Assembly: GCA_034408895.1 (NCBI GenBank) | Contig: JAWXCI010000058.1 | Location: 1 to 40,670 of the forward strand | Source of the DNA: UBA4660 sp034408895 | Lineage (GTDB): Bacteria; Bacteroidota; Bacteroidia; Flavobacteriales_D; Sanyastnellaceae | DNA length: 40,670 nucleotides | Direction: 5' to 3' | Part shown: piece by piece, positions 9,825-19,093 of the stretch | Layout of the letters: the number at the start of each line of letters is the position of its first letter | How positions within the stretch are numbered: the stretch's first letter is position 1 | The notes under the pieces: generated by a model | Told to the model about the DNA's origin: nothing | Databases searched by the model: none | The model's input: the letters and a program-made list of their open reading frames with translations, nothing else | Position numbers and translations under genes: made by a program

Positions 9825-10673
9825 CTAGTAGTGCCAGAGGTCGTGCTCCATCAGAAAGAGATCGTTCCTGATTTTTTCTGATTCAAGCAGCGCATCCACT
9901 CCTTTGTAATAACTCATTATTGGGCGGTCGTAAACATTGCTCTCCTTTATCACATAACTCTGGAACATGCGGTGTTCGAACAACACTTCGAACGACACAG
10001 GCTGGGCATCGTTGTGCATATTGAAGATGTCCTGATTGGCAAGAACGTAGCGCAGTTCAGGATAATAAATCCAGAACAGGATTTTGTAACCACGTTTCAA
10101 ACCATCCTTGTCATAATCTTCTTTCATAGGCGCAATGCCTATAATGCGAACATAACGCTCAGAGCGTTGTTTATCGAAAAGCCAGTCTTCCTTCAACTGG
10201 AATTGCGTTATGATGCGCGATTCCACCGGAGCTGGTACCCAGGTATATTCTTCTTCACCAGTATCCACGTTGATAGATGTGACCGACTCCTGTGGGTTGA
10301 GCAATGAGTCAATCTCTACAGAAGTGAGCGGGTACAAAAACTCATCATCATCACCGGTCGGACCTAAACCATACGCAGTGATTGAACCATCCACCAACAG
10401 AGAATGTTTGATAATGTCGAACAAACTCTTGCGATCTTCAATGGGTTCAGTGGGGAAATAAAGTGTGTGGTTGATCTTCTCACGAAGGTCAATCACTTGC
10501 CAAATGCGTTTGTTCCACATCACATCGGCCTCGCGCAGGTAAGGGTATGGAACCACCTTACGCGTTGGGTTGTGTTCCGGCACATAAGCACCATCCAGCA
10601 CACTTTGGATTTGTGCATCTGCCAGCACAGGCATAAGCAGTGCTATCACCAATAAAATTTTCAAGGTCTTCAT
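9825..10673 (-). CDS. gldN: T9SS ring component GldN/PorN
   Basis: Periplasmic partner of GldK in the outer-membrane-associated ring of the type IX secretion system. 282 residues with a signal peptide (MKTLKILLVIALLMPVLADA). Family features visible are VPYPYLREADVMWNKRIWQV, the FPTEPIEDRKSLFDII region and YDKDGLKRGYKILFWIYYPE in the C-terminal half. It starts 13 bp after the gldM stop, so it is co-transcribed, and it is followed by a strong terminator. The gldK-L-M-N order is the conserved order in Bacteroidota. Confidence 0.93.
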   Translation of the reverse strand: MKTLKILLVIALLMPVLADAQIQSVLDGAYVPEHNPTRKVVPYPYLREADVMWNKRIWQVIDLREKINHTLYFPTEPIEDRKSLFDIIKHSLLVDGSITAYGLGPTGDDDEFLYPLTSVEIDSLLNPQESVTSINVDTGEEEYTWVPAPVESRIITQFQLKEDWLFDKQRSERYVRIIGIAPMKEDYDKDGLKRGYKILFWIYYPELRYVLANQDIFNMHNDAQPVSFEVLFEHRMFQSYVIKESNVYDRPIMSYYKGVDALLESEKIRNDLFLMEHDLWHY

Positions 10674-10686
10674 TGCAGTTGGGGTA

Positions 10687-12419
10687 TTAATTGGTAACTC
10701 TTAATGAAATGGGCGCAAGCGGGCGTCTCTTCCCATCTGGCATCAGGCACACAATGTTTTCCACAGTAAAACGGTCACCAGGACGTAATTTGCTAATTGC
10801 TGTTTTTTGATCAGCACTCAACTTGTTCTTTTCGCCTGGTTTAGCATTGATTGCACCGTCCTTAATAAAAACAATTTCGAATGATTCCACCACCGCTTTT
10901 ACTTCGAATTCGAAATTCTCCATGAATGCTTCGATCCCGGTGGCTCCCTGTGCGAGCGATTTCGGAATGGAGCCATCCATTGGTGTTTTGGTGTTGAATC
11001 TCGGAATAGGTGTTGGGATTTGCCTTACGCGGAATGGGACTTCGCCAACTTTCGTGTCTTTGCCATTGATGTTTGCGGTAACAGAAATAATCGCTTCTTT
11101 ACCAGCACCAGGTTTAACAATCCACTCCCCTGTTGAGGCACTTTTAATAAGTTGATTATCGCCACTTATAGAAGGCTTAACCTTGTTAATGTCCACACCT
11201 GGAACTGAAATAGCTACCGGGTTTTCAAGTCCCCGATAGAAAACATTCATCTTGGTAGGTGAAACCACACATGCAGGTTTTGCCACGGTGAAAGGCGGAA
11301 TGTTGAAAGGAATTGTTTCCACTGTGCCATCCGGCTTTTTAGATTCAATCATCCCACGGTAACCATGATCTCCTAAAGACATACCTCCCGTGGATATCCT
11401 AAAGCGCGCAATACCATCAGCTTCGGTTTTCAAAGTCTGGGAAGCATTCTTTGGGTCAAACGCAGTAGTATCGCTTGGCATTTCAGTGAACTGTCCACCG
11501 ATGTACACATTGGCAGCATCCGTTTTGTTATAGGCTGCAAGATAAATCTGTGCAACATATTCTTCGCCTTGTGTTAGGTAGCTTGTAGATGGAACCACAG
11601 CCACAGTTACATCTGTGAATTTTCTGTCAGTAGCATTGATACCACCTTGCAACTCAGCCAGCACATCTCCTTTTGCTTTTTTGATGTCGGTTTGAATCTT
11701 GGACAGATAGGTGATCAAGGCAGCTAATGGAACGTGATAAAAGTGTTTGGTTTCCCATTGCACTTGTTTCTTCGCTTTACCTTCAGTTTCCATCTCATAC
11801 TTGAAAGCTTCATCAAGATTGGTCTTCAGTCCCGCAGAAAGTGTCCATGTTGTTTGATCAAATTTTTGGACGGTAGTGGCCTTGAGATCATCCCTGAGTT
11901 TCTCCAGTTTCGTCTTCAATTCATTTGCGCTCCAGAGACCCGTTTTAGGTGTTTTCGGATTCGGACCAACCAGCAGTGCAGTGTTGTTCTGGTTTTCATC
12001 TGGTTTTTTGATGATGACTTTGTCGTCCTTGTCTTTCTTTTCCATGGAAATAGCCTTCTCGCCTTCCAAGAATTCGGCAAACTTTTTTCCTTCTTTATCA
12101 CCGTAAGCAGATGCAGCCATAATTCTTGCTTTCAGAAGTTCGATGTGTTTGTCCATCTCATCAGCCAGTGCAGCTACATCCTTTCCTTCTTCAAGAAACG
12201 CGGTTGCTTTGGTGGGATCAGTCCCAACAGCATCGGTCAGCGCGTCTATTGATGACTGAGCGCGGGCATCAAGGGTAAGGTTGGTTGACCTAATCCCTTG
12301 TCAATCGCAATAAATGCGTCAAGGATTTCTTTCGATACGTTAAGGGCAAGCAGCGCAGTGAGGACGAGGTACATCATACCAATCATCTTCTGCCTAGGGG
12401 TTTCTTTTACTCCAGCCAT
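10687..12419 (-). CDS. gldM: T9SS motor/shaft component GldM/PorM, with an apparent 1-nt frameshift
   Basis: GldM has one membrane helix and a long periplasmic part that couples the GldL motor to the GldKN ring. The N-terminus is in one frame (12419 down to a stop at 12246): MAGVKETPRQKMIGMMYLVL, then TALLALNVSKEILDAFIAID. The rest is in another frame, open from 12300 to 10687: STNLTLDARAQSSIDALTDA onward, ending ISLRVTN. The frames join naturally near 12288-12290 as DKGLG + STNLTLD if one T is restored. The restored protein is about 577 residues. No classical slippery heptamer is at the junction. Since the rest of the cluster is intact, a sequencing error or a recent indel is more likely than a dead gene. 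It begins 70 bp after gldL. Confidence 0.88.
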
Positions 12420-12489
12420 GTTTAATGCAGGTTTTAAAACGTTTCTAACATTGGTTTGAATTCTCCTGAGGTAGCACCCCGGAAGTAGT

Positions 12490-13278
12490 TCAGGCCTTTC
12501 CGGAACCCATTGCGTTCAACATGTTGCTGTACACCGTATTCAGTGTTTTCAAATTCTGTGAAAGCAGCGCGATATTTTCTTTGTACAACCTAGTGTCTTC
12601 CACCGAATCGGAGAGGTTCTTCATCAGCACGGACATGTCGGAGAACAGTGATCGCGATTTTTCCAGCTCGGTCAACTGCAATTCATACATGTTGTTAAGT
12701 GATGAAAGATTCTCTGACATCTTTTGCAAGTGCACACCGGCTGCTTCACTGTCTTTGGCATGGCTTGAAATTCCGGTAAGTGATTCCGAAACTTCAGCGT
12801 ATTTGCTGGCCAGAGATGAAACTTGCTCAGCAGCACCACGAAGCGAAGAAGAATACTGCGTAGTGGCGCCTGCCGCATCCGTAATATCAGATAGCTGTTT
12901 GGCCTGTGTACTGAAACTACGCATGCCTTCTCCCAGGCTTGCAATAAGTTCAGGTTCCACATTAGCCCTGTTAAGCATATCGTCAAGCTGCTCGGTAACG
13001 CTGCCTTTGCCCACTCCATGAGATTTTTTCCAAGCGTTTTTATCCGCCTCGGGCAATGCCAATTCAGGATACACTAGCGACCAATCAGGGTCTTCGTGCG
13101 GAGGTTCAAATGCAGAGAAGAAGAAGATGATGGCCTCGGTAAAAAGGCCGACAGTTAGAAGAGTAGAGGCGAATTGCCAGTGTTCAATCTTGAACAATGC
13201 GCCCACGATTACGATGGAAGCTCCTATACCGTAGAGCTTCGCCATAAATTTTTTCCATGCTTTACTTCCAGGTTTCAT
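12490..13278 (-). CDS. gldL: T9SS inner-membrane motor protein GldL/PorL
   Basis: Inner-membrane rotary motor subunit that uses the proton gradient to power T9SS and gliding. 262 residues. Two N-terminal membrane helices are clear: LYGIGASIVIVGALFKI (15-31) and ASTLLTVGLFTEAIIFFFSA (37-56). The acidic residue within the second helix (E49) fits the conserved charged residue of the family. The cytoplasmic remainder is a long, S/E/L-rich helical region with coiled-coil character. The short loop motif IEHWQF between the helices is typical. It lies between gldK (94 bp upstream) and gldM (70 bp downstream) on the same strand. Confidence 0.94.
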   Translation of the reverse strand: MKPGSKAWKKFMAKLYGIGASIVIVGALFKIEHWQFASTLLTVGLFTEAIIFFFSAFEPPHEDPDWSLVYPELALPEADKNAWKKSHGVGKGSVTEQLDDMLNRANVEPELIASLGEGMRSFSTQAKQLSDITDAAGATTQYSSSLRGAAEQVSSLASKYAEVSESLTGISSHAKDSEAAGVHLQKMSENLSSLNNMYELQLTELEKSRSLFSDMSVLMKNLSDSVEDTRLYKENIALLSQNLKTLNTVYSNMLNAMGSGKA

Positions 13279-13372
13279 AATTTACTTGCGTTGGTTTTAT
13301 ATGTGTTAATAACTAGAACTGAAACTCCTTATTGTGAGTCGCTAAAATTTTCCTACAGATTGGGTGGGGCGG

Positions 13373-14749
13373 TTATTCCTCGTTGAAATCTTCCGGCTCC
13401 ACGTTTTTACCGCGACCGAGATAAGACATTACACACCGGAAACCGATATAAGATTTTGCCGTGTCGGAATATTCATAAGAACGGGTTCCGGTCTGGATGA
13501 AATAACCAATGTCTTTCCACGAACCACCGCGAATCACCTTGCGTTTCATTGAAGGCGGATCATCCATCTGTGCACGGTAGTCATATTCAGGGCTCATGTC
13601 ATGGGTGAAATCATACAATGATTCATCGTACGCAGTATTGGTCCATTCGGCCACATTGCCAGCCATGTTGTATAGTCCATAGTCATTAGGAGAATAAGAC
13701 CCAATGGGAACTGTATAACATCCATTGTCCTCCACATAATCTCCCCGCATGGGTTTGAAGTTAGCAAGCGGGCAACCGAGATTATTCCTTACGTAAGGTC
13801 CTCCCCAGGGATAAGGTGAAAGTTCGAGACCACCTCGCGATGCATATTCCCATTCCGCCTCACTTGGCAAACGGAAGCGTTGTACAAATGCTTCTCCATT
13901 GTACATTTTCCATTCGTTCAATATCTGGGTGCGCCATGCACAAAAGGCACGTGCCTGACCCCAGCTAACTCCAACCACAGGGTAGTCATCATAAGCGGGA
14001 TGCCAGAAGTACATTTCGGTGAGCGGCTCATTAAATCCATAGGTAAAATCATGCACCCAACACAATGTGTCGGGATAAACGTTGATGGTTTCTTCAATGA
14101 TAAATTGTGACCGGTCGCTGTGCCCACGAATGGAGTGCAATTGGTTAAGTGAATTAGGCTCACTGTATTCTTCATCTTTACCGGCCTTGCTTGCGGCCCC
14201 CTGAAAATCAATCCACCAATAGCGATAGTTCAGTTTTCTTGCATCCACTTCTTTGCGGTTGTAAAAACGATCTGAACCCTGGAGATAAAATTCATCATAA
14301 ATGAGATCAAAGATTTCTTCATCCTCCATGTCAATTGGTTCTTCCCAGTTAAGGATATATCCTTTGTCAATAAACCGATCGAGTTCACGGTCCAGCTCAT
14401 CCACCGCAAAGAAATATTCCTCACGGTCATTCTCGGCAAGAAGATTAAGCATCAACGAGTCTCGCACGTAATAGACAAACTGCCGGTACTCATTGTTTGA
14501 GATTTCGTGTTGGTCTATGTAAAAAGCGGGAATGGTCACTGTCTTTGAACGTGTGTTCAAGGCATAGGGCACGTCCTGATCACTCGGCCCCATGGTGTAG
14601 GAACCGAAGTTGATGTAATTCATGCCGTAGGGATTCAACTGAATCCACTCGTCACGCGGATAAACACCCACGAGCTCGCCCCTTGGGCCTGAATAGCAAC
14701 TAGCAAGAAGAGTGGCAGCGAAAAACAGGTAAATGAATGATTTTTTCAT
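13373..14749 (-). CDS. gldK: T9SS lipoprotein GldK/PorK
   Basis: Outer-membrane lipoprotein that forms the T9SS ring with GldN. 458 residues. A lipoprotein signal peptide is present with lipobox LASC and lipidated Cys18. The protein has the formylglycine-generating-enzyme/sulfatase-modifying fold seen in GldK: VTIPAFYIDQHEISNNEYRQ, VVGVSWGQARAFCAWRT, RLPSEAEWEYASRGG, NMAGNVAEWT and VIRGGSW with GFRCVMSY near the end. In GldK this fold is structural rather than known to be catalytic. It follows porP by 117 bp and precedes gldL. Confidence 0.94.
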   Translation of the reverse strand: MKKSFIYLFFAATLLASCYSGPRGELVGVYPRDEWIQLNPYGMNYINFGSYTMGPSDQDVPYALNTRSKTVTIPAFYIDQHEISNNEYRQFVYYVRDSLMLNLLAENDREEYFFAVDELDRELDRFIDKGYILNWEEPIDMEDEEIFDLIYDEFYLQGSDRFYNRKEVDARKLNYRYWWIDFQGAASKAGKDEEYSEPNSLNQLHSIRGHSDRSQFIIEETINVYPDTLCWVHDFTYGFNEPLTEMYFWHPAYDDYPVVGVSWGQARAFCAWRTQILNEWKMYNGEAFVQRFRLPSEAEWEYASRGGLELSPYPWGGPYVRNNLGCPLANFKPMRGDYVEDNGCYTVPIGSYSPNDYGLYNMAGNVAEWTNTAYDESLYDFTHDMSPEYDYRAQMDDPPSMKRKVIRGGSWKDIGYFIQTGTRSYEYSDTAKSYIGFRCVMSYLGRGKNVEPEDFNEE

Positions 14750-14866
14750 GATTTCCTTTTTTTAGTAACAGTAATCAGCATTCAATCGAAAGGGCTTTAC
14801 TAAAACTCTTTTGAGGCAGGTTTGAAGCTAATTACGGGTATTGAACGAACAGAGTTTCAATTTATT

Positions 14867-15817
14867 TTACAGCCTGCGCGGATTTCCATGAATCGGGCGC
14901 AGTTCGATTGCTTTGAAAGTGAAACAATAGGTCACAAAAAATTCGTGTGAACCGGCACTGTAGTCAGCAATGTCGGACAAGGTTACATCATAGCTGTATC
15001 CACCGCGGATGCATTGGCAGAATTGGCTGGTGGGTTTGCGGTTGCAGCCCAAATCGTATTCAATACCCACCATTGGAGCAATGGCGTCACCGGGACGGAA
15101 TGACACTCCACCATAGAGCATTTTGTTCCAAAGAACATTTACGTTGATATCAAAAGCATTTGCATTGAAATCAGATTTTGCAAGTATGTTCGGACGAATA
15201 TCCAAGGTACTTCCTGCAGCAAAAGTTCCGCCTGCCATAACATAATAGTGACGTGCAGTCTTGATGTTGAGGTCTTTCAATTCGCCAGCAGCGAGATGAG
15301 TGGATGACAACCCGAAATAGTATTTGCCTGGCTGGTAAAATGTTGCACCGAAACTCAAATCAATGGTTCCGTCAGCTTTGGACTCTTGAGGAATCAACGC
15401 ATCACCCTCGTCAATAAAAACCCAATCATCACCAAGTTTTTTAGCATACTGCCCAATAGCCAAACCACCAGCAAGAAAATTGCTTCCCATTTGATGATGA
15501 TAGGCTCCGGATATACGGAAAATAGAGTTGCGCTCTTGTCCAAGACGGTCGCCCATGTAGGTGAATCCTAAACCCCATGCTTTTGGAAACTGACCGTTGT
15601 AATTGAACAACATGGTCTTCGGGTCACGGTCGAAACCATCCCACTGATCGCGAAAAAACATGGAAAAACAATGCTCACCACAATCTCCCCTCATGCCGGC
15701 AGCGGCAGGGTTGAAAGAGAGTTTATCGTAAAACCAGTTGGTGAACTGGGGGTCTTGTTGAGCGGTTGAAATGAGGGATAGAGCAGCAACTACGGCAGTA
15801 AGAGTAAACTTTCTCAT
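14867..15817 (-). CDS. porP: PorP/SprF-family T9SS outer-membrane protein
   Basis: 316 residues with a signal peptide (MRKFTLTAVVAALSLISTAQ) followed by the family start QQDPQFTNWFYDKLSFNPAAAG. The rest is a string of amphipathic beta strands with aromatic residues, as in outer-membrane barrels, including FRDQWDGFDRDP and the final YCFTFKAIELRPIHGNPRRL. PorP/SprF proteins work with the T9SS, either as part of the PorKN-associated machinery or with specific cargo. It is the first gene of the porP-gldKLMN cluster, as in many Bacteroidota, and a promoter-like sequence lies 61-90 bp upstream. Confidence 0.92.
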   Translation of the reverse strand: MRKFTLTAVVAALSLISTAQQDPQFTNWFYDKLSFNPAAAGMRGDCGEHCFSMFFRDQWDGFDRDPKTMLFNYNGQFPKAWGLGFTYMGDRLGQERNSIFRISGAYHHQMGSNFLAGGLAIGQYAKKLGDDWVFIDEGDALIPQESKADGTIDLSFGATFYQPGKYYFGLSSTHLAAGELKDLNIKTARHYYVMAGGTFAAGSTLDIRPNILAKSDFNANAFDINVNVLWNKMLYGGVSFRPGDAIAPMVGIEYDLGCNRKPTSQFCQCIRGGYSYDVTLSDIADYSAGSHEFFVTYCFTFKAIELRPIHGNPRRL

Positions 15818-15877
15818 GCTTGAAATAGGGGTTTAAAAATTTGGTTTTTAAGGCTTCCTTTCTTTTTTGGAAAGTGA

Positions 15878-15907
15878 CGAAAGTAGCAAGATTCGTTAAC
15901 CCACAAA
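15878..15907 (-). promoter_or_regulatory. Candidate Bacteroidota promoter for porP-gldKLMN
   Basis: On the minus strand TTTG (15907-15904) and TACTTTCG (15885-15878) are separated by 18 nt. This resembles the Bacteroidota housekeeping consensus TTTG / TAnnTTTG, with one mismatch in the -7 element. It is 61 bp or more upstream of the porP start codon. The match is by eye only. Confidence 0.45.
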
Positions 15908-15998
15908 AAAAATTTCGATACAGGAGTGAATTCCGGCTGTCAGAATCGCTCATGCATGCCACTAATTTTTTGTCCTCAATACTTGATGGCGGTTTCGT

Positions 15999-17162
15999 TC
16001 AAGTTAGTTTCTGGTAGGTTTTCCACCAGCGGTCAGGCACTTCTTCATTGGTGGCTTGCTGGTATTCTTCGTAGGTGCAAGGCACCAGATGATGGCGCTC
16101 GTATTTAATATCCTGCCCGGAAGGGTATGGAACATCCATCCACCAGCGGTCGCTCTTATTGCTTTTGTAAAAGGTGAGTTCGTGCTGCTCGCCTGCAATG
16201 TGCACCATGTATTTTAAGTAGTCATCATAAGTGCCGGCAGGATAGTCTTGCTTACGTTGAGTAAAACCTTCGATGAAGCACCATATTAACTGTGCAACAA
16301 GATGTGCCGTTTGTCCATTGCGATCCAACGAGGGATTGTATTCATAAATTCCGAAAGAAGAAAGTTTATCGCTCATGCCGGCATACCTGCAAAGTTGAGC
16401 GGCTTCGTCACCATAAAAACCATTGGGGCCTGCATAAGCAGAACCGGGTGCTTCGCTCATTCTTATGGATGAAACATCGAAAGAAATCATATCTGCATTT
16501 CGCAAAATGGGTTCAGCTACATGCGGTGCCGTTTGAATTTCCCCTAACCGAAAAACATCGAAGTACATATTAGTAACAAGTTCAAGCAATTCGGGTTCTA
16601 CAAGATATCGCTGATGGCCGATGTTGCTGAAATTGAAAAGGTAGTTGGGTTTGTGCAGTATTATTTTGTTGAGGTAGTCGCCATGGCCGGTCGCTTCCCC
16701 TTTTCCAAAATCCAGGCGGTGATCAATAGTTACAAGATTTACTGTTTGCTCCAGGTTTTCGTACGCAAGGTAATTGGCATAGGTGAGGTCTTGCGATCCG
16801 CCAATGATCAACGGAAGAATTTTTTTCCTAAGAAGAAATTGACAAGTTTGGTTCAGGGCGTAATAAGTATCGGTGATTTCATTACCGGGTTCTATGTTGC
16901 CGAGGTCTATGATGTTTACTTTTTCATCCCAGCAGTAGAGTTGATATAAAAAAGCGCGGATGGCATCAGGGCCAGCTGCGCATCCGGCATTCTTTCCGGC
17001 ATTGCGGTCTTCGCAAACTCCAATGATTGCAATGCTCTTGTTTTCAAATTCTTCCGGTTCACCTTCGAAAAAATGGGTGTGATGAATGAGTTGAGAGGGG
17101 TGAAGATTATCAGGAAGAATTTCCCTGAATTTCGATGGTTTGAAAAAAACATTAATATCCAT
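15999..17162 (-). CDS. Arginase/formimidoylglutamase-fold protein with degenerate metal site
   Basis: 387 residues with the ureohydrolase fold: CAAGPDAIRAFL, PLIIGGSQDLTYANY, VNLVTIDHRLDFGKG and ISFDVSSIRMSEAPGSAYAG. True arginases bind two Mn with a GGxH His, a DxHxD set and an SxDxD pair. Here the His is Gln (Q124), the middle His of DxHxD is Arg (R149) and the second Asp of SxDxD is Ser (S231). Only D147, D151 and D229 remain. A normal two-metal hydrolase is therefore unlikely. Such proteins are often labelled formimidoylglutamase in Bacteroidota, and I recall them near gldK. The ATG at 17162 fits the family start; a longer frame begins at 17201. It sits 181 bp upstream of porP on the same strand. 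Confidence 0.8.
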   Translation of the reverse strand: MDINVFFKPSKFREILPDNLHPSQLIHHTHFFEGEPEEFENKSIAIIGVCEDRNAGKNAGCAAGPDAIRAFLYQLYCWDEKVNIIDLGNIEPGNEITDTYYALNQTCQFLLRKKILPLIIGGSQDLTYANYLAYENLEQTVNLVTIDHRLDFGKGEATGHGDYLNKIILHKPNYLFNFSNIGHQRYLVEPELLELVTNMYFDVFRLGEIQTAPHVAEPILRNADMISFDVSSIRMSEAPGSAYAGPNGFYGDEAAQLCRYAGMSDKLSSFGIYEYNPSLDRNGQTAHLVAQLIWCFIEGFTQRKQDYPAGTYDDYLKYMVHIAGEQHELTFYKSNKSDRWWMDVPYPSGQDIKYERHHLVPCTYEEYQQATNEEVPDRWWKTYQKLT

Positions 17163-17506
17163 GTGGCGAAAGTGCGGCATCCTGCTGTCCATACGCAGCA
17201 ACCTTCAATGCGAGTTGTTGAAAGCAGGATGTTAATGGATTAAAAGTTGTTTGGTGTGGACTTGCTGAGTTGCCGGTGTGTGTTATGATGATCTGCTGCC
17301 AACATGAGGTGATGGTTATGAGAATATATGCTGATGTTCTTCCAATCCCGATTTGGCACAATTATATTTTCAAACTTTCGAAATCCGCTGATGCACTATG
17401 CAAAAAAACTTTCTGTAGAAAATGAACCTTTCAACACTAAAAGAACGTTTCTTTGTCGTTAACTAAAAGTGGGAGGCAATTGCTCCAGTAAAATATCTTC
17501 AAAAAC
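17163..17506. other. Intergenic region with a short PriA-like open frame
   Basis: A divergent gap between the arginase-like gene and a secreted-protein gene. The only item of note is a 35-codon plus-strand frame at 17318-17425. It begins MRIYADVLPIPIWHNYIFKL, which resembles the N-terminus of primosomal helicase PriA (pattern DVILPIPL...FTY in Bacteroidota). It stops after CRK and nothing after it continues the match. It may be a remnant or chance. I see no clear promoter or terminator. Confidence 0.3.
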
Positions 17507-19048
17507 GTGCGTTTGTTTTTTATCCTCATATTATCCATTTTGTTCTGCAATGTCCTTGTTGCACAAGTGGACAAAGACGGACAGCCGGTTTCATGGTCGC
17601 TGGAAAGCGAAATAGCACCCAACACACAATTTCTGGAACTAACACCCCCCGATGTTGAAGCCTTATTGGCCGAAGACATTTTGGTCAATCAATGCAAGGA
17701 TCAGCCTTTCCGTTTTGCCTCCTCCATTGCTGTGGTGATTGAGCCGTTGAATGATGGACAATGGATTAACCGACACAACGGAGACAGGGTATGGATGATG
17801 GGCATACGTGCCGAAGGTGCTCTTAGCCTTGGTGTAACATTTGGCAATCTTTCCATTCCAAAAGGCGCTTATCTCTACATCTACAATTCATCGCGATCGG
17901 ATTTCATCGGACCTATAAATTCATCCAACAACAAAAGCAACCAGCCGATGGGCACAATACCGGTTTATGGTGACGAGATTGTGGTGGAGTACTTCGAGCC
18001 TTTTGAGGTCAGAGGTGACGGACAATTCACTATCTCATCTGTGGCTTTTGGCTATCGCGATGTGTCCGGTGACAATGATGACCAGCCTTGTCTGATTTCC
18101 TTTACCGCTAGTGGCAACAGCCTGGTTGAAACGGCTTCAAGTTCGGTGCAACTGATGCTGGTGGACAACTGCACCCGCGTGGTGTCGGGTGTTTTGCTCA
18201 ACAATACTTCCAACAATGGCACACCTTATTTTCTCACCACACACACTGCTGATTATGGAAACCCAGAGTCCTGGTTGTTTGTTTTTAATGTGAACCAGCA
18301 ACAATGCGATGGCACACTCAATTGCTGGGGACGATCTCTTTCCGGTGCCAAAATGCTTTTACACGATGAGGAAAGCAACATTGCTTTACTTCAATTGGAC
18401 GAGTTGCCACCGGGCAAGTGGAACACATTTTACAGTGGCTGGAATTTTAATGCAGACATCGGCAACGAAATATATTGCATGCAATATGCCCTTGCGCAGC
18501 CACTCAGTGTTTCCGTTTCGGATAATGAACCATCAGCGCAATGGTGGGAAGCAAAACAGAAGAACGCACTCGAAGTTCAGTCATGGCAATCGGGCATGAC
18601 CTTTCCCGGATCAGCGGGCAGTCCGCTATTCAATTCTCAAGGACATGTAGTGTCCACTTTTTTGGGCGGAAATAATAATTGCCGCGGATGGGGCAAGGAC
18701 TATTTCAGTGATATGTCTGAATGTTGGGAGCAATTAGAGCCTTATCTCGACCCTAAAAGAAAAGGTTCAAAAACGCATGACGGTTTTTTTCCATCCAATG
18801 CCATACGCCCGGATTCGAAAGAGGTTGTAATGCTTTTTCCAAATCCTGCCAATGCGCTGGTTAATGTGAATTTCAATGGTGAAGAATCCCTGTTGCGTGT
18901 GTTGATTTTTGACCAGACAGGCCGGCAGGTGAAAAATATTTCACCTCAATTTCCTCAATTCCAGGTGAACGAACTTGGCAGCGGGATCTATTCCGTGAGC
19001 CTTGTTTTTGAGACCTTCGTACATCACAAAACTCTCGTGGTGAAATAA
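17507..19048 (+). CDS. Secreted lysyl-endopeptidase-like protein with degraded triad and T9SS sorting domain
   Basis: 513 residues. The start is a GTG at 17507, because an in-frame stop lies upstream at 17489 and the signal peptide MRLFFILILSILFCNVLVAQ begins there. The middle resembles Lys-C-type trypsin-fold proteases: VLLNNTSNNGTPYFLTTHTA, then SWLFVFNVNQQQCDG, RSLSGAKMLL, SNIALLQLDELPPGKWNTFY and GSAGSPLFNSQGH. In active relatives the first motif reads FLTAxHC and the second SDF. Here the His position is Thr (a His lies one residue early) and the Asp is Asn291, while the Ser (about S371) is kept. It is probably a non-catalytic secreted protein. The C-terminal domain from MLFPNPANALVNVNFN to HHKTLVVK is a T9SS signal. 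It is convergent with the EI24 gene. Confidence 0.8.
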   Translation: MRLFFILILSILFCNVLVAQVDKDGQPVSWSLESEIAPNTQFLELTPPDVEALLAEDILVNQCKDQPFRFASSIAVVIEPLNDGQWINRHNGDRVWMMGIRAEGALSLGVTFGNLSIPKGAYLYIYNSSRSDFIGPINSSNNKSNQPMGTIPVYGDEIVVEYFEPFEVRGDGQFTISSVAFGYRDVSGDNDDQPCLISFTASGNSLVETASSSVQLMLVDNCTRVVSGVLLNNTSNNGTPYFLTTHTADYGNPESWLFVFNVNQQQCDGTLNCWGRSLSGAKMLLHDEESNIALLQLDELPPGKWNTFYSGWNFNADIGNEIYCMQYALAQPLSVSVSDNEPSAQWWEAKQKNALEVQSWQSGMTFPGSAGSPLFNSQGHVVSTFLGGNNNCRGWGKDYFSDMSECWEQLEPYLDPKRKGSKTHDGFFPSNAIRPDSKEVVMLFPNPANALVNVNFNGEESLLRVLIFDQTGRQVKNISPQFPQFQVNELGSGIYSVSLVFETFVHHKTLVVK

Positions 19049-19093
19049 TTTTTTCAGGCCTTAGTCTTGTGGCTGAAAATTTCACTTATCCAT

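Noticed and set aside
12285..12302. Programmed ribosomal frameshift in gldM
   Set aside because: The required -1 shift has no X-XXY-YYZ slippery heptamer at the junction, and the single-T restoration gives a clean family match.
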